A DNA stretch of 64,000 nt from Janthinobacterium sp. B9-8. GTDB lineage: Bacteria; Pseudomonadota; Gammaproteobacteria; Burkholderiales; Chitinibacteraceae. The DNA is taken from assembly GCF_000969645.2 (NCBI RefSeq), contig NZ_CP014222.1:4095740-4159739 (forward strand), written 5' to 3'. The notes below the pieces were generated by a model that was given only the letters and a program-made list of their open reading frames with translations, did not search any database and was not told the origin of the DNA. This document shows, piece after piece, positions 43,265-53,229 of this stretch; the stretch's first letter is position 1; each line of letters begins with the position of its first letter. The position numbers were made by a program, and so were the translations under genes.

Positions 43265-44416
43265 ATGAAAAAACTTTGGTTAATTTTCGCACAAACTACC
43301 ACCGCAGGTCTTGCTGTCTGGTTCTTAGTGGCCTTACTTCGTCCTGATTTGGTTCATCCTCCCGCGCCTCCTGCTCCTGTGGTGATGGTGCAGCAAAGCC
43401 ATACAGAAGCGGCTTCGGCTCCTGTGGTGTCGTCATATAGCCCTGCTGCGAAGCGTGCTATGCCATCGGTAGTAAATATCTACACCGCCAAGGAAGTGAA
43501 AACGCAGCTGCCGCCTTTGTTTAAAGATCCCCGTTTCCGGCGTTTCCTCGGGGATCGCTTAGGTGGGGAAGAGCAGCGCGCTTCAAGCTTAGGCTCGGGG
43601 GTGATTGTTTCTAATCAGGGCTACATCATCACGAATAATCATGTGGTGGAGTCGGCGGATGAGATAGAAGTGGCTTTGTCAGATGGGCGTACGGCGTCTG
43701 CCAAATTGATCGGGGCTGACCCGGATACCGATCTGGCCGTGATTAAAATTGAGCTGGATCACTTACCCGCGATTACTTTTGCTGACACCAGCAAGGCAGA
43801 AATCGGCGACGTAGTGCTGGCCATTGGTAATCCATTCGGGGTGGGGCAAACCGTAACGATGGGTATTGTCTCCGCCTTGGGGCGCTCTGAATTAGGCATC
43901 AATACATTTGAAAACTTTATTCAAACCGATGCGCCTATTAATCCGGGTAATTCTGGCGGCGCTTTAATTGATACTAAGGGTAATTTAATCGGTATTAATA
44001 CCGCCATTTACTCCAAAACGGGGGGCTCTTTAGGGATTGGTTTTGCTATTCCTGCTTCGACTATTCGCCAAATTATGGATGCGCTGATTAAAGACGGCAG
44101 TGTAACGCGCGGTTGGTTAGGCGTAGAAATGCAGGAAGTAACACCAGAATTGGCAGCATCTTTTAATTTGAAAGAGGCTGGAGGGGCTTTGATTGCCGGT
44201 GTTGTTCGTGGTGGCCCTGCGGATAGGGCAGGCCTGAAGCCAGGGGATGTATTGCTTAAAATTGGCGGTGCAGAGGTGCAGAATGCATCAGCGATGCTTA
44301 ATCTGATTGCAGCCTTTAAGCCTGATGAAGAAGTAGAAATGCAGGTGTTTCGCAGGGGAAAACCGGTGCTGTTACCCGTTAAATTAGGTAAGCGGCCTAA
44401 ATTTAACCGGCGATAG
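43265..44416 (+). CDS. DegS-type membrane-anchored serine protease (S1C, one PDZ)
   Basis: A 383-residue periplasmic protease held by one N-terminal helix (about residues 5-27). The trypsin-like triad is His in TNNHVV (about 126), Asp in DTDLAV (about 156) and Ser in NPGNSGGAL (about 230), followed by a single PDZ domain (about 280-370). One PDZ and a membrane anchor match DegS/AlgW rather than DegP, so a role in envelope stress signalling is possible. ATG 43265 is preferred because it starts MKKLWLIFAQ directly before the helix. The frame is open to 43226. Confidence 0.9.
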   Translation: MKKLWLIFAQTTTAGLAVWFLVALLRPDLVHPPAPPAPVVMVQQSHTEAASAPVVSSYSPAAKRAMPSVVNIYTAKEVKTQLPPLFKDPRFRRFLGDRLGGEEQRASSLGSGVIVSNQGYIITNNHVVESADEIEVALSDGRTASAKLIGADPDTDLAVIKIELDHLPAITFADTSKAEIGDVVLAIGNPFGVGQTVTMGIVSALGRSELGINTFENFIQTDAPINPGNSGGALIDTKGNLIGINTAIYSKTGGSLGIGFAIPASTIRQIMDALIKDGSVTRGWLGVEMQEVTPELAASFNLKEAGGALIAGVVRGGPADRAGLKPGDVLLKIGGAEVQNASAMLNLIAAFKPDEEVEMQVFRRGKPVLLPVKLGKRPKFNRR

Positions 44417-44432
44417 TTACGGCGCACCTGCC

Positions 44433-44464
44433 AAAAAAATCCACGCATCTGCGTGGATTTTTTT
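44433..44464. terminator. Bidirectional terminator, protease / LasA-like peptidase
   Basis: A 14-bp stem (AAAAAAATCCACGC, 44433-44446, with GCGTGGATTTTTTT, 44451-44464) and ATCT loop lie between convergent genes. Confidence 0.92.
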
Positions 44465-44470
44465 TGTGAT

Positions 44471-45655
44471 TTAGCAAGGCGGTGCTACGGCTTGGTTACT
44501 GCCTGTATCAATAAAGCCATCGCTGATCCAGCTGCCTGCGCTTAAACGGTTCCAAAGCTGAGTGCGCCCCCATACGCCATCTACCCAATCGCCTTGAGCG
44601 GTGCAGGCAATGGTGGCGATTTCGCCTCTTTGCAAGGAGCCAACAATGGCTGAGCTGAGTGATGGAGACTGGCGCAGATTAACTGTGCTCTCATTATTGC
44701 CCGGCGTTACTTTGCCGGAAGGCAGGGAGCTGCCGCCGCCAAAGTTGATTAATTCACCACCCACATTGACCCGCTGGCCATTGCGTGAGGCATAGCCTTG
44801 ATAAGGCGCATTGCCTTCGCGGAATGACCAGCCTCCGATCATTTTGCCATCGACCGGTGTTTTATTACTGCCTTGCTTAAGGGCGAAGTGGACGTGTGGC
44901 CCTGTGGTGGAGCCGCCGCAAGGCAGGCCCATGCCGATTTTCCCCAGATAAGTGCCTTTGCTGACCGCCGCACCATTGCTCAGATTGGTCAGGTTTTCCA
45001 TATGGTAATAACTGCTGGTAAAGCCATTATCGTGGACAAGGGTAATCAGCCCGCTTCCATTACGTAAGCAGCTTTGATAAATCAGCCCGTCACGTGGAGC
45101 CTCCACTCTGCCATTGCCGCCTGCAAAATCCAGAGAATTAAAAGGACGGCTGGTCTGATCATCGCCATGCGGCCCGCCGGTTAGCCGCCATGCTGTGCCT
45201 TCTGCCCAAGGCAGGCCAAGCCCTGTCTGCACTTCCGCCAGCGGAGCACTGCGTTTCTGGCGCTGATTCACGCTCTGGGATTGCAGAAGCAGCTTTCTTT
45301 CATTGGGGGCAAAGAGCGCATCAGGTGCTTGTTCCAGCAGTTGCCCATATTGCTCGCTACCCTCGATCGCTACCCGCCAGTGGTTGGCTATGTATTGCGC
45401 CATAAAGAGCCGTGTTTCGGGTACATCGTCAAGGTGCGAGGGCAGGATGAGGGTGGCACTGCCCAAAATCCAGAGTTTATCAGGATGTATTTTTTGGATT
45501 TCGACCAGAACGCCCTGCTGTACGGTGGGTTGCAGTTGCAAGAGCATAGCCTGGCTGGCAGTTTTCTGTAGCTCGGGGCTGATTTCTGCCGCAGAGGGCA
45601 GACTCAAGAGAGTGGCGGATAGTAAGGCAAGTTGGGTAAGGCAATGACTACGCAT
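44471..45655 (-). CDS. Secreted LasA-like M23 metallopeptidase with SH3-like tail
   Basis: A 394-residue exported peptidase. It has a signal peptide (to about residue 22), a propeptide-like region (about 23-155), the M23 core (about 160-290) with GGPHGDDQTSRPFNSLDF (His and Asp zinc ligands) and GPHVHFAL (HxH), and a C-terminal SH3b-like segment (about 315-385). This matches staphylolysin LasA, which cuts pentaglycine bridges and elastin. An added SH3 tail would target cell walls. AAGGAGG precedes the ATG. It probably acts on other bacteria or in nutrient release. Confidence 0.88.
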   Translation of the reverse strand: MRSHCLTQLALLSATLLSLPSAAEISPELQKTASQAMLLQLQPTVQQGVLVEIQKIHPDKLWILGSATLILPSHLDDVPETRLFMAQYIANHWRVAIEGSEQYGQLLEQAPDALFAPNERKLLLQSQSVNQRQKRSAPLAEVQTGLGLPWAEGTAWRLTGGPHGDDQTSRPFNSLDFAGGNGRVEAPRDGLIYQSCLRNGSGLITLVHDNGFTSSYYHMENLTNLSNGAAVSKGTYLGKIGMGLPCGGSTTGPHVHFALKQGSNKTPVDGKMIGGWSFREGNAPYQGYASRNGQRVNVGGELINFGGGSSLPSGKVTPGNNESTVNLRQSPSLSSAIVGSLQRGEIATIACTAQGDWVDGVWGRTQLWNRLSAGSWISDGFIDTGSNQAVAPPC

Positions 45656-45823
45656 ACAGACCTCCTTGATAAGGATGCAAGCGGCGGTGTGTTAGTCCGC
45701 TATCTGGCTTCGCAATTCTATCTTTGTGAAACAGAACTACGACAGTGTATGGTCAGCTTGTATGCGCTGTAAGTCAATGTTTTTACAGCTTTAATGCCGC
45801 GTTTTAAAGCGCAAAATGTTTTT

Positions 45824-47794
45824 TTAACTTCCCTGCAAAATAAGCATCTCTGCCGCCGCCAGATTATCGCTTTCTCCTAGAATCACCAGAATATCGCCTG
45901 CTTGTAATTCAAAGCTGGCATCTGGCTGGGTGGGGGGCATATTGCGGCGGCGTACGCTGCGTACTTCGATATGAAGGCTTTCTAGTTTGAGCTCGCCAAG
46001 GTGCTTACCAACGGCAGCGGCATCGTTGGCTAAGTAGATGGTGTGTAAACGCGGCTGGGGCCGGTCGCTATCGTCGGCGTCTTCGCTTACACCGCGATAA
46101 AAGCCGCGTAGCAGCTGGTAGCGGGCTTCACGAACTTCACGCACGCGGTGGACGACTTTATTTAATGGCACGCCCAGCAGCATCAGCGTATGGGAGGCCA
46201 GCATCAGGCTGCCTTCCATGATTTCTGCCACTACTTCGGTGGCGCCTGCGTTTTTGAGCTTATCGATATCGCTATCGTCCTGAGTGCGAATAATCACCGG
46301 CAGCTCCGGGCGGATGGAGTGTACGATTTCTAAAATCTGCATGGCGGAATGGGTTTCGGCGTAAGTCACCACAATGGCGCTAGCCCGCATTAAGCCTGCG
46401 GCGATCAGTACTTCTCGCTTGGCTGCATTGCCATAAACGACGGAATCGCCAGCGGCCGCGGCTTCGCGCACCATATCCGGGTCTAAATCCAGCGCAAAAA
46501 AACCTATTCCTTCCTGGCTTAATATCCGGGCCAGAGATTGGCCACTGCGGCCATAGCCACAGAGGATTACGTGGCCTTGGCTTTGCATGCTGCGCACGGC
46601 CACCTGATGCAAATTAGCGGCCAGATTCATCCATTCTGAGCGGGCGAGGCGCAATACTAATTTATCGGAATGCTGAATTAAAAACGGGGTGATCAGCATC
46701 GATAAAACAATGCCGGCGATGGTGGTTTGTAAAATGCTTTCGGGTAAGAGTGCGCTCTTAGAGGCGAGCGCCAGCATGACAAAAGCGAATTCGCCCCCTT
46801 GTCCTATGGTAAAGCCGGTGCGCCAGGCGGCTCCGGGTGTGCTGCCAAATAGTCTGGAGAGCCCAGCAATCATTAAAATCTTGCCGGGACCAAGCAGTGC
46901 TAATACCAGTAGGACCCGCCACCATTGAGTAAGTAGCACGGAGTAATCCAGATTCATGCCAACGGTTACAAAAAATAGCCCAAGCAGCAGATCCCGGAAT
47001 GGGCGCACATCGTCTTCAACCTGATAGCGAAAATCTGTTTCGGCAATCAGCATACCCGCCAGAAAAGCGCCCAGAGCCAGTGATAAGCCCGCAAGCTCGG
47101 TGATCCAGGCGATTCCTAAAGTAACCAAAAGCAAGTTGAGCATAAAAAGCTCACTGGAATGCTGTCTGGCTACGATATTGAACCAAGGCCGCATCAGCTT
47201 TTGCCCGAAGTAGAGCAAAACCAGCAACACCACAATAATCTTTAGTGCGGCAAAACCCAGTGCCATTAGCAATTCATTGCCCGGAAAGCTGAGTACGGGA
47301 ATCATAATCAGGAAAGGGACAACGGCTAAGTCTTGAAATAGCAAAATGCCGATGGCGTTTTGTCCCTGTGCAGAATGCAGCTCATTGCGATCAGCCAGTA
47401 ATTTAGACGCCATCGCGGTGGATGACATCGAGAGCGCTCCACCTAGGGCCAAGCCTACTTTCCAGTCTAAGCCGGCCAGCAGGCAAATCACCATGACGAC
47501 AGCCAGCATGCTCATGACTTGCATTGCACCCAAGCCAAATACGATGCGGCGCATGGCATTGAGCCGGGCAAGATTAAATTCCAGTCCCAATGTAAACATC
47601 AAAAAAACGACACCAAACTCGGCCAGATGAGTGGCCTCATCGCTGCTGGCAATAAAGCCAAGGGCATGGGGGCCAATTAATAAGCCAACAACTAGGTAGC
47701 CAAGCATGGCTGGCAGCTTTAGGCGACGGCAAAGCACCACCGTTAAAACGGCTGCGGCAAGCAAGAGCAAGAGCGAAGATAGTTGAATGGACAT
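45824..47794 (-). CDS. KefB/YbaL-type cation:proton antiporter with TrkA domains
   Basis: A 656-residue CPA2-family transporter. About 12 membrane helices (residues 1-380) are followed by a TrkA-N (RCK) domain (about 405-520) with the NAD-binding loop GYGRSG, and a TrkA-C domain (about 565-655) ending ILVILGESDNL. Such proteins exchange K+ or Na+ for protons under nucleotide control. The ion cannot be told from sequence. It is divergent from kdsD with a 230-base gap. Confidence 0.9.
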   Translation of the reverse strand: MSIQLSSLLLLLAAAVLTVVLCRRLKLPAMLGYLVVGLLIGPHALGFIASSDEATHLAEFGVVFLMFTLGLEFNLARLNAMRRIVFGLGAMQVMSMLAVVMVICLLAGLDWKVGLALGGALSMSSTAMASKLLADRNELHSAQGQNAIGILLFQDLAVVPFLIMIPVLSFPGNELLMALGFAALKIIVVLLVLLYFGQKLMRPWFNIVARQHSSELFMLNLLLVTLGIAWITELAGLSLALGAFLAGMLIAETDFRYQVEDDVRPFRDLLLGLFFVTVGMNLDYSVLLTQWWRVLLVLALLGPGKILMIAGLSRLFGSTPGAAWRTGFTIGQGGEFAFVMLALASKSALLPESILQTTIAGIVLSMLITPFLIQHSDKLVLRLARSEWMNLAANLHQVAVRSMQSQGHVILCGYGRSGQSLARILSQEGIGFFALDLDPDMVREAAAAGDSVVYGNAAKREVLIAAGLMRASAIVVTYAETHSAMQILEIVHSIRPELPVIIRTQDDSDIDKLKNAGATEVVAEIMEGSLMLASHTLMLLGVPLNKVVHRVREVREARYQLLRGFYRGVSEDADDSDRPQPRLHTIYLANDAAAVGKHLGELKLESLHIEVRSVRRRNMPPTQPDASFELQAGDILVILGESDNLAAAEMLILQGS

Positions 47795-48024
47795 AGGCTG
47801 AGTTCGTTTTTCTCTTGTGAATTAAAAGTGGAGGGTTACATCCTAGCGTTTTTTTCATTTCAGGTACTACCTTTTACCCTCGCAGTCGATCCGTTTTTAG
47901 TTCGGCAGGCTGCTGGCAGCAAGCCGTTGAAGGTAGTATTTGCAAGAAGATTGATCCTGATTGGCATATTGCCAGCAGACGCAGGTGGCGGGAGAGGGCC
48001 TGCTTCTCTTATACTTTCGCGCAT

Positions 48025-48996
48025 ATGAAAAATGCTGAATTTATCCTCGAGTGCGCTCGTCGCGTGCTACGGGTTGAGGCTGATGCTGTTTTCGCGCTGG
48101 CCGAGCGAATGAATGATCAGTTTGTTAAAGCGTGCGAGCTGATTCTTTCCTGCCAGGGGCGGGTGATCGTGATCGGGATTGGCAAGTCGGGGCATATTGC
48201 TAAAAAAATAGCAGCCACCATGGCCAGTACTGGCACTCCTGCTTTTTTTGTTCACCCTTCCGAAGCGGCACACGGTGATTTAGGAATGATCACCCGCAGT
48301 GATGTGGTGCTGGCTTTGTCTAATTCGGGTGAAAGCGATGAAGTGATTGCCCTGCTGCCAAGCCTAAAACGCTTAGGCCTTCCTTTGATTGCCATGACGG
48401 GCAATGCTGAATCTACTTTAAGTAAACAATCGACCGTGCATCTTGATTCGGGTGTGGTGCAAGAAGCCTGCCCGCTGAATCTGGCGCCTACCGCAAGTAC
48501 TACGGCGGCACTTGCCTTGGGCGATGCACTGGCTGTGGCCCTGCTGGAAGCGCGCGGCTTTCAGGCTGAAGACTTTGCCTTATCGCATCCGGGCGGCAGC
48601 TTAGGTCGGCGTTTATTGGTGCTCGTGCGCGATTTAATGCATACCGGTGATGCTTTGCCTGTAGTGCAGCACGATGTGTTATTGCGCGATGCGCTGCTGG
48701 AAATCAGCAAGAAAGGCATGGGTATGACCGCGGTGGTGGATGCTGCAGGTAAATTGATGGGCATCTTTACCGATGGCGATTTGCGCCGCGCACTGGATCA
48801 GGGCGTCGATGTACGTGATACTTCGGTCTCCAGCGTAATGACCTTAGCTCCTGCCACGATTGAGGCGGGTAAATTAGCCGCGGAGGCTGTTCAGCAAATG
48901 GATGCACGCCGTGTGAATGGTTTATTGGTGCTGGATGCGGGTGTGCTGGTCGGGGCGATTAATATGCACGACCTGCTGCGAGCACGAGTGGTTTAA
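48025..48996 (+). CDS. kdsD: Arabinose-5-phosphate isomerase KdsD
   Basis: Converts ribulose 5-phosphate to arabinose 5-phosphate, the first step toward KDO in lipopolysaccharide. The 323-residue protein has an SIS domain with VIVIGIGKSGHIAKKIAATM and SNSGESDEVI, then two CBS domains (about 200-320). It starts the lipopolysaccharide operon kdsD-kdsC-lptC-lptA-lptB. A TATACT at 48010 is a possible -10 element, but no convincing -35 box was found. Confidence 0.95.
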   Translation: MKNAEFILECARRVLRVEADAVFALAERMNDQFVKACELILSCQGRVIVIGIGKSGHIAKKIAATMASTGTPAFFVHPSEAAHGDLGMITRSDVVLALSNSGESDEVIALLPSLKRLGLPLIAMTGNAESTLSKQSTVHLDSGVVQEACPLNLAPTASTTAALALGDALAVALLEARGFQAEDFALSHPGGSLGRRLLVLVRDLMHTGDALPVVQHDVLLRDALLEISKKGMGMTAVVDAAGKLMGIFTDGDLRRALDQGVDVRDTSVSSVMTLAPATIEAGKLAAEAVQQMDARRVNGLLVLDAGVLVGAINMHDLLRARVV

Positions 48997-49102
48997 AATG
49001 CACATATATAGCGCGGAGCAGGCTTGTGTGGGATTGCAGCAGGCTGTTATTCCCGTTTTAAAAAGTGCCAAAAGCAGCTAAATGACAAATAGGAAAATAA
49101 TA

Positions 49103-49618
49103 ATGACTGATATGGCAAAAGCGGTGCGCTTAATGATTTTTGACGTTGATGGTGTGATGACCGATGGCAGCTTGTATTACAGCGATGCGGGTGAAGAGCT
49201 AAAAGCTTTTAACTCGCTGGATGGTCACGGGCTAAAAATGTTACGCGCCAGCGGTGTGAAATTAGCCATTATTACCGGCCGTACTTCTTTGCTAGTTGAG
49301 AAACGTGCCAAAGATCTGGGGGTGGATTTTCTTTATCAGGGCGCTCACGATAAGCGGGCAAGCTATGAAGATTTACTGCTAGCCGCTGGAGTTGGCCAGG
49401 ATGTCTGTGGTTTTATGGGCGACGATGTGATTGATCTTCCGGTGATGCGCAGAGTCGCTTTTGCGGTAGCGGTGCCTGATTCTCCGGAGTTAGTGCGTAA
49501 ACATGCTCACTATATTACGGGCAGCTCGGGTGGGCGGGGAGCCGTGCGCGAAGTATGCGAATACCTGATGCAAGCACAAGGTACGTTTGATGCCGCTATG
49601 GCGCCTTACCTCGCCTGA
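49103..49618 (+). CDS. kdsC: KDO 8-phosphate phosphatase KdsC
   Basis: HAD-superfamily phosphatase that releases KDO from KDO 8-phosphate. The motifs are FDVDGVMTDG (motif I), ITGRTS (motif II) and FMGDDVIDLPVM (motif IV). It is a tetrameric C0-cap type with about 171 residues. The start at 49103 has AGGA at 49091. An ATG at 49082 in the same frame would add seven residues. The stop overlaps the lptC start (TGATG). Confidence 0.94.
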   Translation: MTDMAKAVRLMIFDVDGVMTDGSLYYSDAGEELKAFNSLDGHGLKMLRASGVKLAIITGRTSLLVEKRAKDLGVDFLYQGAHDKRASYEDLLLAAGVGQDVCGFMGDDVIDLPVMRRVAFAVAVPDSPELVRKHAHYITGSSGGRGAVREVCEYLMQAQGTFDAAMAPYLA

Positions 49619-50196
49619 TGGCAGTGCCGGGGACTACTCGCCTGCTACCGCTGGCCCTTGTTGTTTTGTTGGGTAGCCTGACTTGGCTGCTCGATAGAGC
49701 GGCAAGTTTACCTGGCTCTGCGGTTGCAATTAATGCAAATCAGCCCGATATGCTAGTAGATAAAGCCACTGCAGTGCGTTTTGGTGAAGATGGACGCCCC
49801 TTGTCTTTGCTAACCGCCACCCATGTTTCTCATTTGCCCGCTGGCGATATCACCTGGCTGGAAAAACCACATTTACGCTATACCGCCCCTGATCAGCCTC
49901 GTTTAGAAGTCACTGGCGAGCGTGCTAAATCAATAAAACAGGGGAGTGAAGTCTGGTTTCCCGGCATGGTTAAAATGGTTAGATCGGCCAGTGCTACGCA
50001 AGCAGAGTTAACGATTAATGGGCGTGATATGCGCGTTTTACCGCAGGAAGGACTTGCCAGCTCAGAAGCGCCGGCAATCGCAGTGATGGGCACGTATGTT
50101 ATTGAATCAGTCGGTTTTATTGCTGATTCCAAGGCTGAAACGCTAGAACTTAAATCTAAAGTCAGGATGAGCTATGAGCCGATTCGCACCCGTTAA
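49618..50196 (+). CDS. lptC: LPS export protein LptC
   Basis: Bitopic inner-membrane part of the Lpt bridge. A 192-residue protein with one N-terminal helix (about 8-27) and a beta-jellyroll domain (FGEDGRPLSLLTATHV, WFPGMVKMVR). It overlaps kdsC by one base and lptA by 23 bases, the usual tight coupling of this operon. Confidence 0.9.
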   Translation: MAVPGTTRLLPLALVVLLGSLTWLLDRAASLPGSAVAINANQPDMLVDKATAVRFGEDGRPLSLLTATHVSHLPAGDITWLEKPHLRYTAPDQPRLEVTGERAKSIKQGSEVWFPGMVKMVRSASATQAELTINGRDMRVLPQEGLASSEAPAIAVMGTYVIESVGFIADSKAETLELKSKVRMSYEPIRTR

Positions 50197-50677
50197 AGTT
50201 GTTTTACTCATGCTGCTGGCAGGCTCTGTATATGCAGAAAAAGCAGACCGGGAAAAACAGATCAATATTGTTGCTGCAAATTGTGTAATGAATCAAAAAA
50301 CGCAGGCTAGCGTTTGTAGCAAAGATGTGGTGCTGACCCAAGGCACACTCAGCATTCGGGCTGATAAGCTGACGGTACGTCAGGATGAGGCGGGCAATCA
50401 ATTTGTTGCTGGCAATGGCGGGCCGGTTCGCTTTCGGCAGAAAATGGATGGCGGTAATGATTGGGTGGATGCCGAAGCGCAGCGTTTTGATTATGACGGG
50501 CGCACCGGCATTCTTAAGTTGATTGATAAGGCATGGGTGAAACGTGGGGAAGATCAAATTCATAGCGATTTGATTACTTACGATTTAAACAATGAAGCCT
50601 ATCAAGCGCAGAGCAAACCAGAGAGCGGCGGGCGCGTCAATATCGTGATTACACCGAAAAAGGCACCTGCACCATGA
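50174..50677 (+). CDS. lptA: LPS transport periplasmic protein LptA
   Basis: Periplasmic bridge protein that passes lipopolysaccharide to LptD. It has a signal peptide (to about residue 22), then an OstA-like jellyroll with [20 protein letters not shown] and a Pro/Lys tail. It has 167 residues and lies between lptC and lptB, overlapping both. Confidence 0.92.
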   Translation: MSRFAPVKVVLLMLLAGSVYAEKADREKQINIVAANCVMNQKTQASVCSKDVVLTQGTLSIRADKLTVRQDEAGNQFVAGNGGPVRFRQKMDGGNDWVDAEAQRFDYDGRTGILKLIDKAWVKRGEDQIHSDLITYDLNNEAYQAQSKPESGGRVNIVITPKKAPAP

Positions 50678-51399
50678 GTAGTTCTTTACGAGCGGAGCAG
50701 CTAGAAAAACGTTACGGAAAAAGAACCGTGGTGCGTGATGTCACTATGGAAATTTCAAGTGGAGAAGTGGTAGGTTTGCTTGGCCCTAATGGCGCGGGTA
50801 AAACCACCAGTTTTTATATGCTTGTGGGTCTGGTCGCGATGAATGGCGGGCGTATTACGCTGGATGGCGAGGATATCGGCCATTTACCCATTCATCAGCG
50901 GGCGCGGCGAGGTTTAGGCTACTTGCCACAAGAAGCGTCTATCTTTCGTAAAATGACAGTGGCACAAAATATCACTGCAGTGCTTGAATTGCATTGTAAA
51001 AATCGCGATGAAATAAACGCCCGGCTTGATGAGCTGCTGCACGATTTGCACATTGATCATTTGCGTGATGCAGGTGCAATGGGCTTATCAGGGGGCGAGC
51101 GTCGCCGGGTAGAAATTGCCCGTGCCTTGGCCGCCAGCCCGCGTTTTATCTTGCTGGATGAGCCATTTGCAGGGGTAGACCCGATTGCTGTGATGGATAT
51201 TCAACGTATTATTGGTTTTTTAAAGCAACGTGGAATCGGTGTCTTGATCACTGATCATAATGTGCGTGAAACCCTTGGTATTTGCGATCGTGCCTACATC
51301 ATCTCCGAAGGTGCGGTGATGGCGTCTGGTGCTCCGAAAGATATTGTAGAAAATGAAAGTGTGCGTCGGGTCTATCTCGGTGAACATTTCCGCATGTAA
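50674..51399 (+). CDS. lptB: LPS export ABC ATPase LptB
   Basis: Cytoplasmic ATPase of the LptBFG extractor. It has a Walker A ([12 protein letters not shown]), [12 protein letters not shown] after the Q-loop, the signature [13 protein letters not shown] and a Walker B ([13 protein letters not shown]), with the family end [11 protein letters not shown]. The length is 241 residues. The stop is directly followed by the rpoN start. Confidence 0.97.
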   Translation: MSSSLRAEQLEKRYGKRTVVRDVTMEISSGEVVGLLGPNGAGKTTSFYMLVGLVAMNGGRITLDGEDIGHLPIHQRARRGLGYLPQEASIFRKMTVAQNITAVLELHCKNRDEINARLDELLHDLHIDHLRDAGAMGLSGGERRRVEIARALAASPRFILLDEPFAGVDPIAVMDIQRIIGFLKQRGIGVLITDHNVRETLGICDRAYIISEGAVMASGAPKDIVENESVRRVYLGEHFRM

Positions 51400-52773
51400 A
51401 TGAAACAAACCCTGCAGCTGCGGTTATCCCAGCAACTTAATCTTACTCCTCAGTTGCAGCAGGCTATCAAGCTGCTGCAGCTTTCCACTCTTGAGTTTCA
51501 ACAAGAGCTTGAACAGTATCTGAGCGAAAACCCGTTATTGGAGCGTGGCGAAGAAGCCGCTGCTGGCGAGGCAGAGCAAGCAGAGCCGCAGTGGGAAATG
51601 GGTGAAGACGATGGTTTACGCTGGGAAGGCACAAGCCACGGGAGCTCGGATGATGACGATGATTTTGATCCGGCCAGCAATATCGCCCGCGATTTAGATT
51701 TACGCGAATACTTGCTGCAGCAAGCAGGTTTGCTGCCTTTGTCGCATCGGGATAAGTCCTTGTTATTGATGCTGATTGAGGCATTGGATGAAGATGGGTT
51801 TCTTTCTCAATCCTTAGAAGATGTCTTTTCTCAGCTGCCAGAGGAACTTATCCAAGATTATGAACTCGAACTTGATGACTTAAGAATTGCTTTAATTCGC
51901 TTACAGCATTTAGAGCCTTTGGGAATTGGAGCAAGAGATACCGCTGATTGTTTATGCTTACAATTGCGCCAGAAGCCAGTGAGCGCCGCCCGTGATTTAG
52001 CCTTGCAGATTGCCGAAAATTCACTCGATTTATTAGCTGGCCGGGACTACACTAGGCTTAAACGGGCTTTTAAATGCGAGGATGCTGAGTTAAAAGCAGC
52101 GCAAGAATTGATTGTAAGTTTAAACCCTAGGCCAAGCGCACAATGGTCTGTAGCATCGCCTAGATATGTAAGCCCTGATGTCGTTGTACAAAAAGTACGC
52201 GGTGTTTGGCGGGTTAGATTACACGATGCTTCGATGCCTAAATTGCGCGTGAATCGCCTTTATGCAGATATCTTACAAAAAGGCGATGGCGGCCATTTAG
52301 CGCGAGAGTTACAAGAAGCACGTTGGTTAGTAAAAAGTGTGCAGCAGCGATTTGATACCATTTTGCGAGTAGCCACAGCGATTGTAGAACGGCAGCGCGC
52401 ATTTTTTGAACACGGTGAAGTGGCGATGCGCCCGCTAGTGCTCAGAGATATCGCCGAAGAGCTAGATTTACATGAGTCGACTATTTCTAGGGTAACCACG
52501 CAAAAATATATGCTTACGCCGCGTGGCCTATATGAATTTAAGTTTTTCTTCGGTAGCCATGTTGATACGGATGCCGGAGGAGAGTGTTCTGCTACAGCGA
52601 TCAAAGCATTGATCAAGCAGATGGTGCAGCAAGAAGATAAGAAAAAACCTTTAAGTGATAGCGTATTGGCAGAAGCATTATCCGCTCAAGGTATTGTGGT
52701 AGCCCGGCGCACCGTTGCCAAATACCGTGAAGCGTTGCAGATTTACCCAGTAAGTCAGCGCAAAAGTTTGTAA
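51400..52773 (+). CDS. rpoN: RNA polymerase sigma-54 factor RpoN
   Basis: Sigma factor for enhancer-dependent promoters. Region I opens MKQTLQLRLSQQLNLTPQLQ. An acidic stretch (about 60-90) is region II, a core-binding domain lies at about 105-290, and the C-terminal DNA-binding part ends in the RpoN box ARRTVAKYRE. The length is 457 residues. It starts right after the lptB stop and is followed by hpf and, beyond a terminator, ptsN, the classical rpoN cluster. Confidence 0.97.
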   Translation: MKQTLQLRLSQQLNLTPQLQQAIKLLQLSTLEFQQELEQYLSENPLLERGEEAAAGEAEQAEPQWEMGEDDGLRWEGTSHGSSDDDDDFDPASNIARDLDLREYLLQQAGLLPLSHRDKSLLLMLIEALDEDGFLSQSLEDVFSQLPEELIQDYELELDDLRIALIRLQHLEPLGIGARDTADCLCLQLRQKPVSAARDLALQIAENSLDLLAGRDYTRLKRAFKCEDAELKAAQELIVSLNPRPSAQWSVASPRYVSPDVVVQKVRGVWRVRLHDASMPKLRVNRLYADILQKGDGGHLARELQEARWLVKSVQQRFDTILRVATAIVERQRAFFEHGEVAMRPLVLRDIAEELDLHESTISRVTTQKYMLTPRGLYEFKFFFGSHVDTDAGGECSATAIKALIKQMVQQEDKKKPLSDSVLAEALSAQGIVVARRTVAKYREALQIYPVSQRKSL

Positions 52774-52797
52774 GGCCCCAACGGAAGGAGTAACCCT

Positions 52798-53124
52798 ATG
52801 AATTTGAATATCAGTGGCCATCATCTTGAAGTGACCCCATCTATCCGTGAGTATGTAAACAGTAAGATGGAGCGGGTCATTCGACACTTTGACAATGTAA
52901 TTGACGTTAATGTCATCCTATCCGTGGAGAAACTGCAACATCAGGTTGAAGCAACCGTTCACGTTCGCGGCCGCGATATCCACGTCGAAGCGACGGATGA
53001 AAATATGTATGCAGCCATTGACTTGCTGGCCGATAAGCTAGACCGACAAGTTGTGAAGCACAAAGAAAAATCGATGGATCATCGTAACGAATCCATTAAG
53101 CAGCACCAGCCTGCCGCTGAATAA
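52798..53124 (+). CDS. hpf: Ribosome hibernation promoting factor (short form)
   Basis: Binds 30S subunits and promotes inactive 100S dimers. MNLNISGHHLEVTPSIREYV and the beta-alpha-beta domain match the short HPF/YfiA family at 108 residues. GGAAGGAGT lies ahead of the ATG. It directly follows rpoN and is closed by a terminator. Confidence 0.94.
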   Translation: MNLNISGHHLEVTPSIREYVNSKMERVIRHFDNVIDVNVILSVEKLQHQVEATVHVRGRDIHVEATDENMYAAIDLLADKLDRQVVKHKEKSMDHRNESIKQHQPAAE

Positions 53125-53144
53125 AGCGACTTTTCTCACCTTAG

Positions 53145-53175
53145 CGGGAACCGGAATACTCAGGTTCCCGTTTTT
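53145..53175 (+). terminator. Intrinsic terminator after hpf
   Basis: The stem CGGGAACC (53145-53152) with GGTTCCCG (53163-53170) is followed by TTTTTGTTTTT. It lies 20 bases after the hpf stop. Confidence 0.85.
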
Positions 53176-53229
53176 GTTTTTAAACGACGGCGCTACAATG
53201 GGTGTCGTCCCTGTTTTGGTCTGTCTACA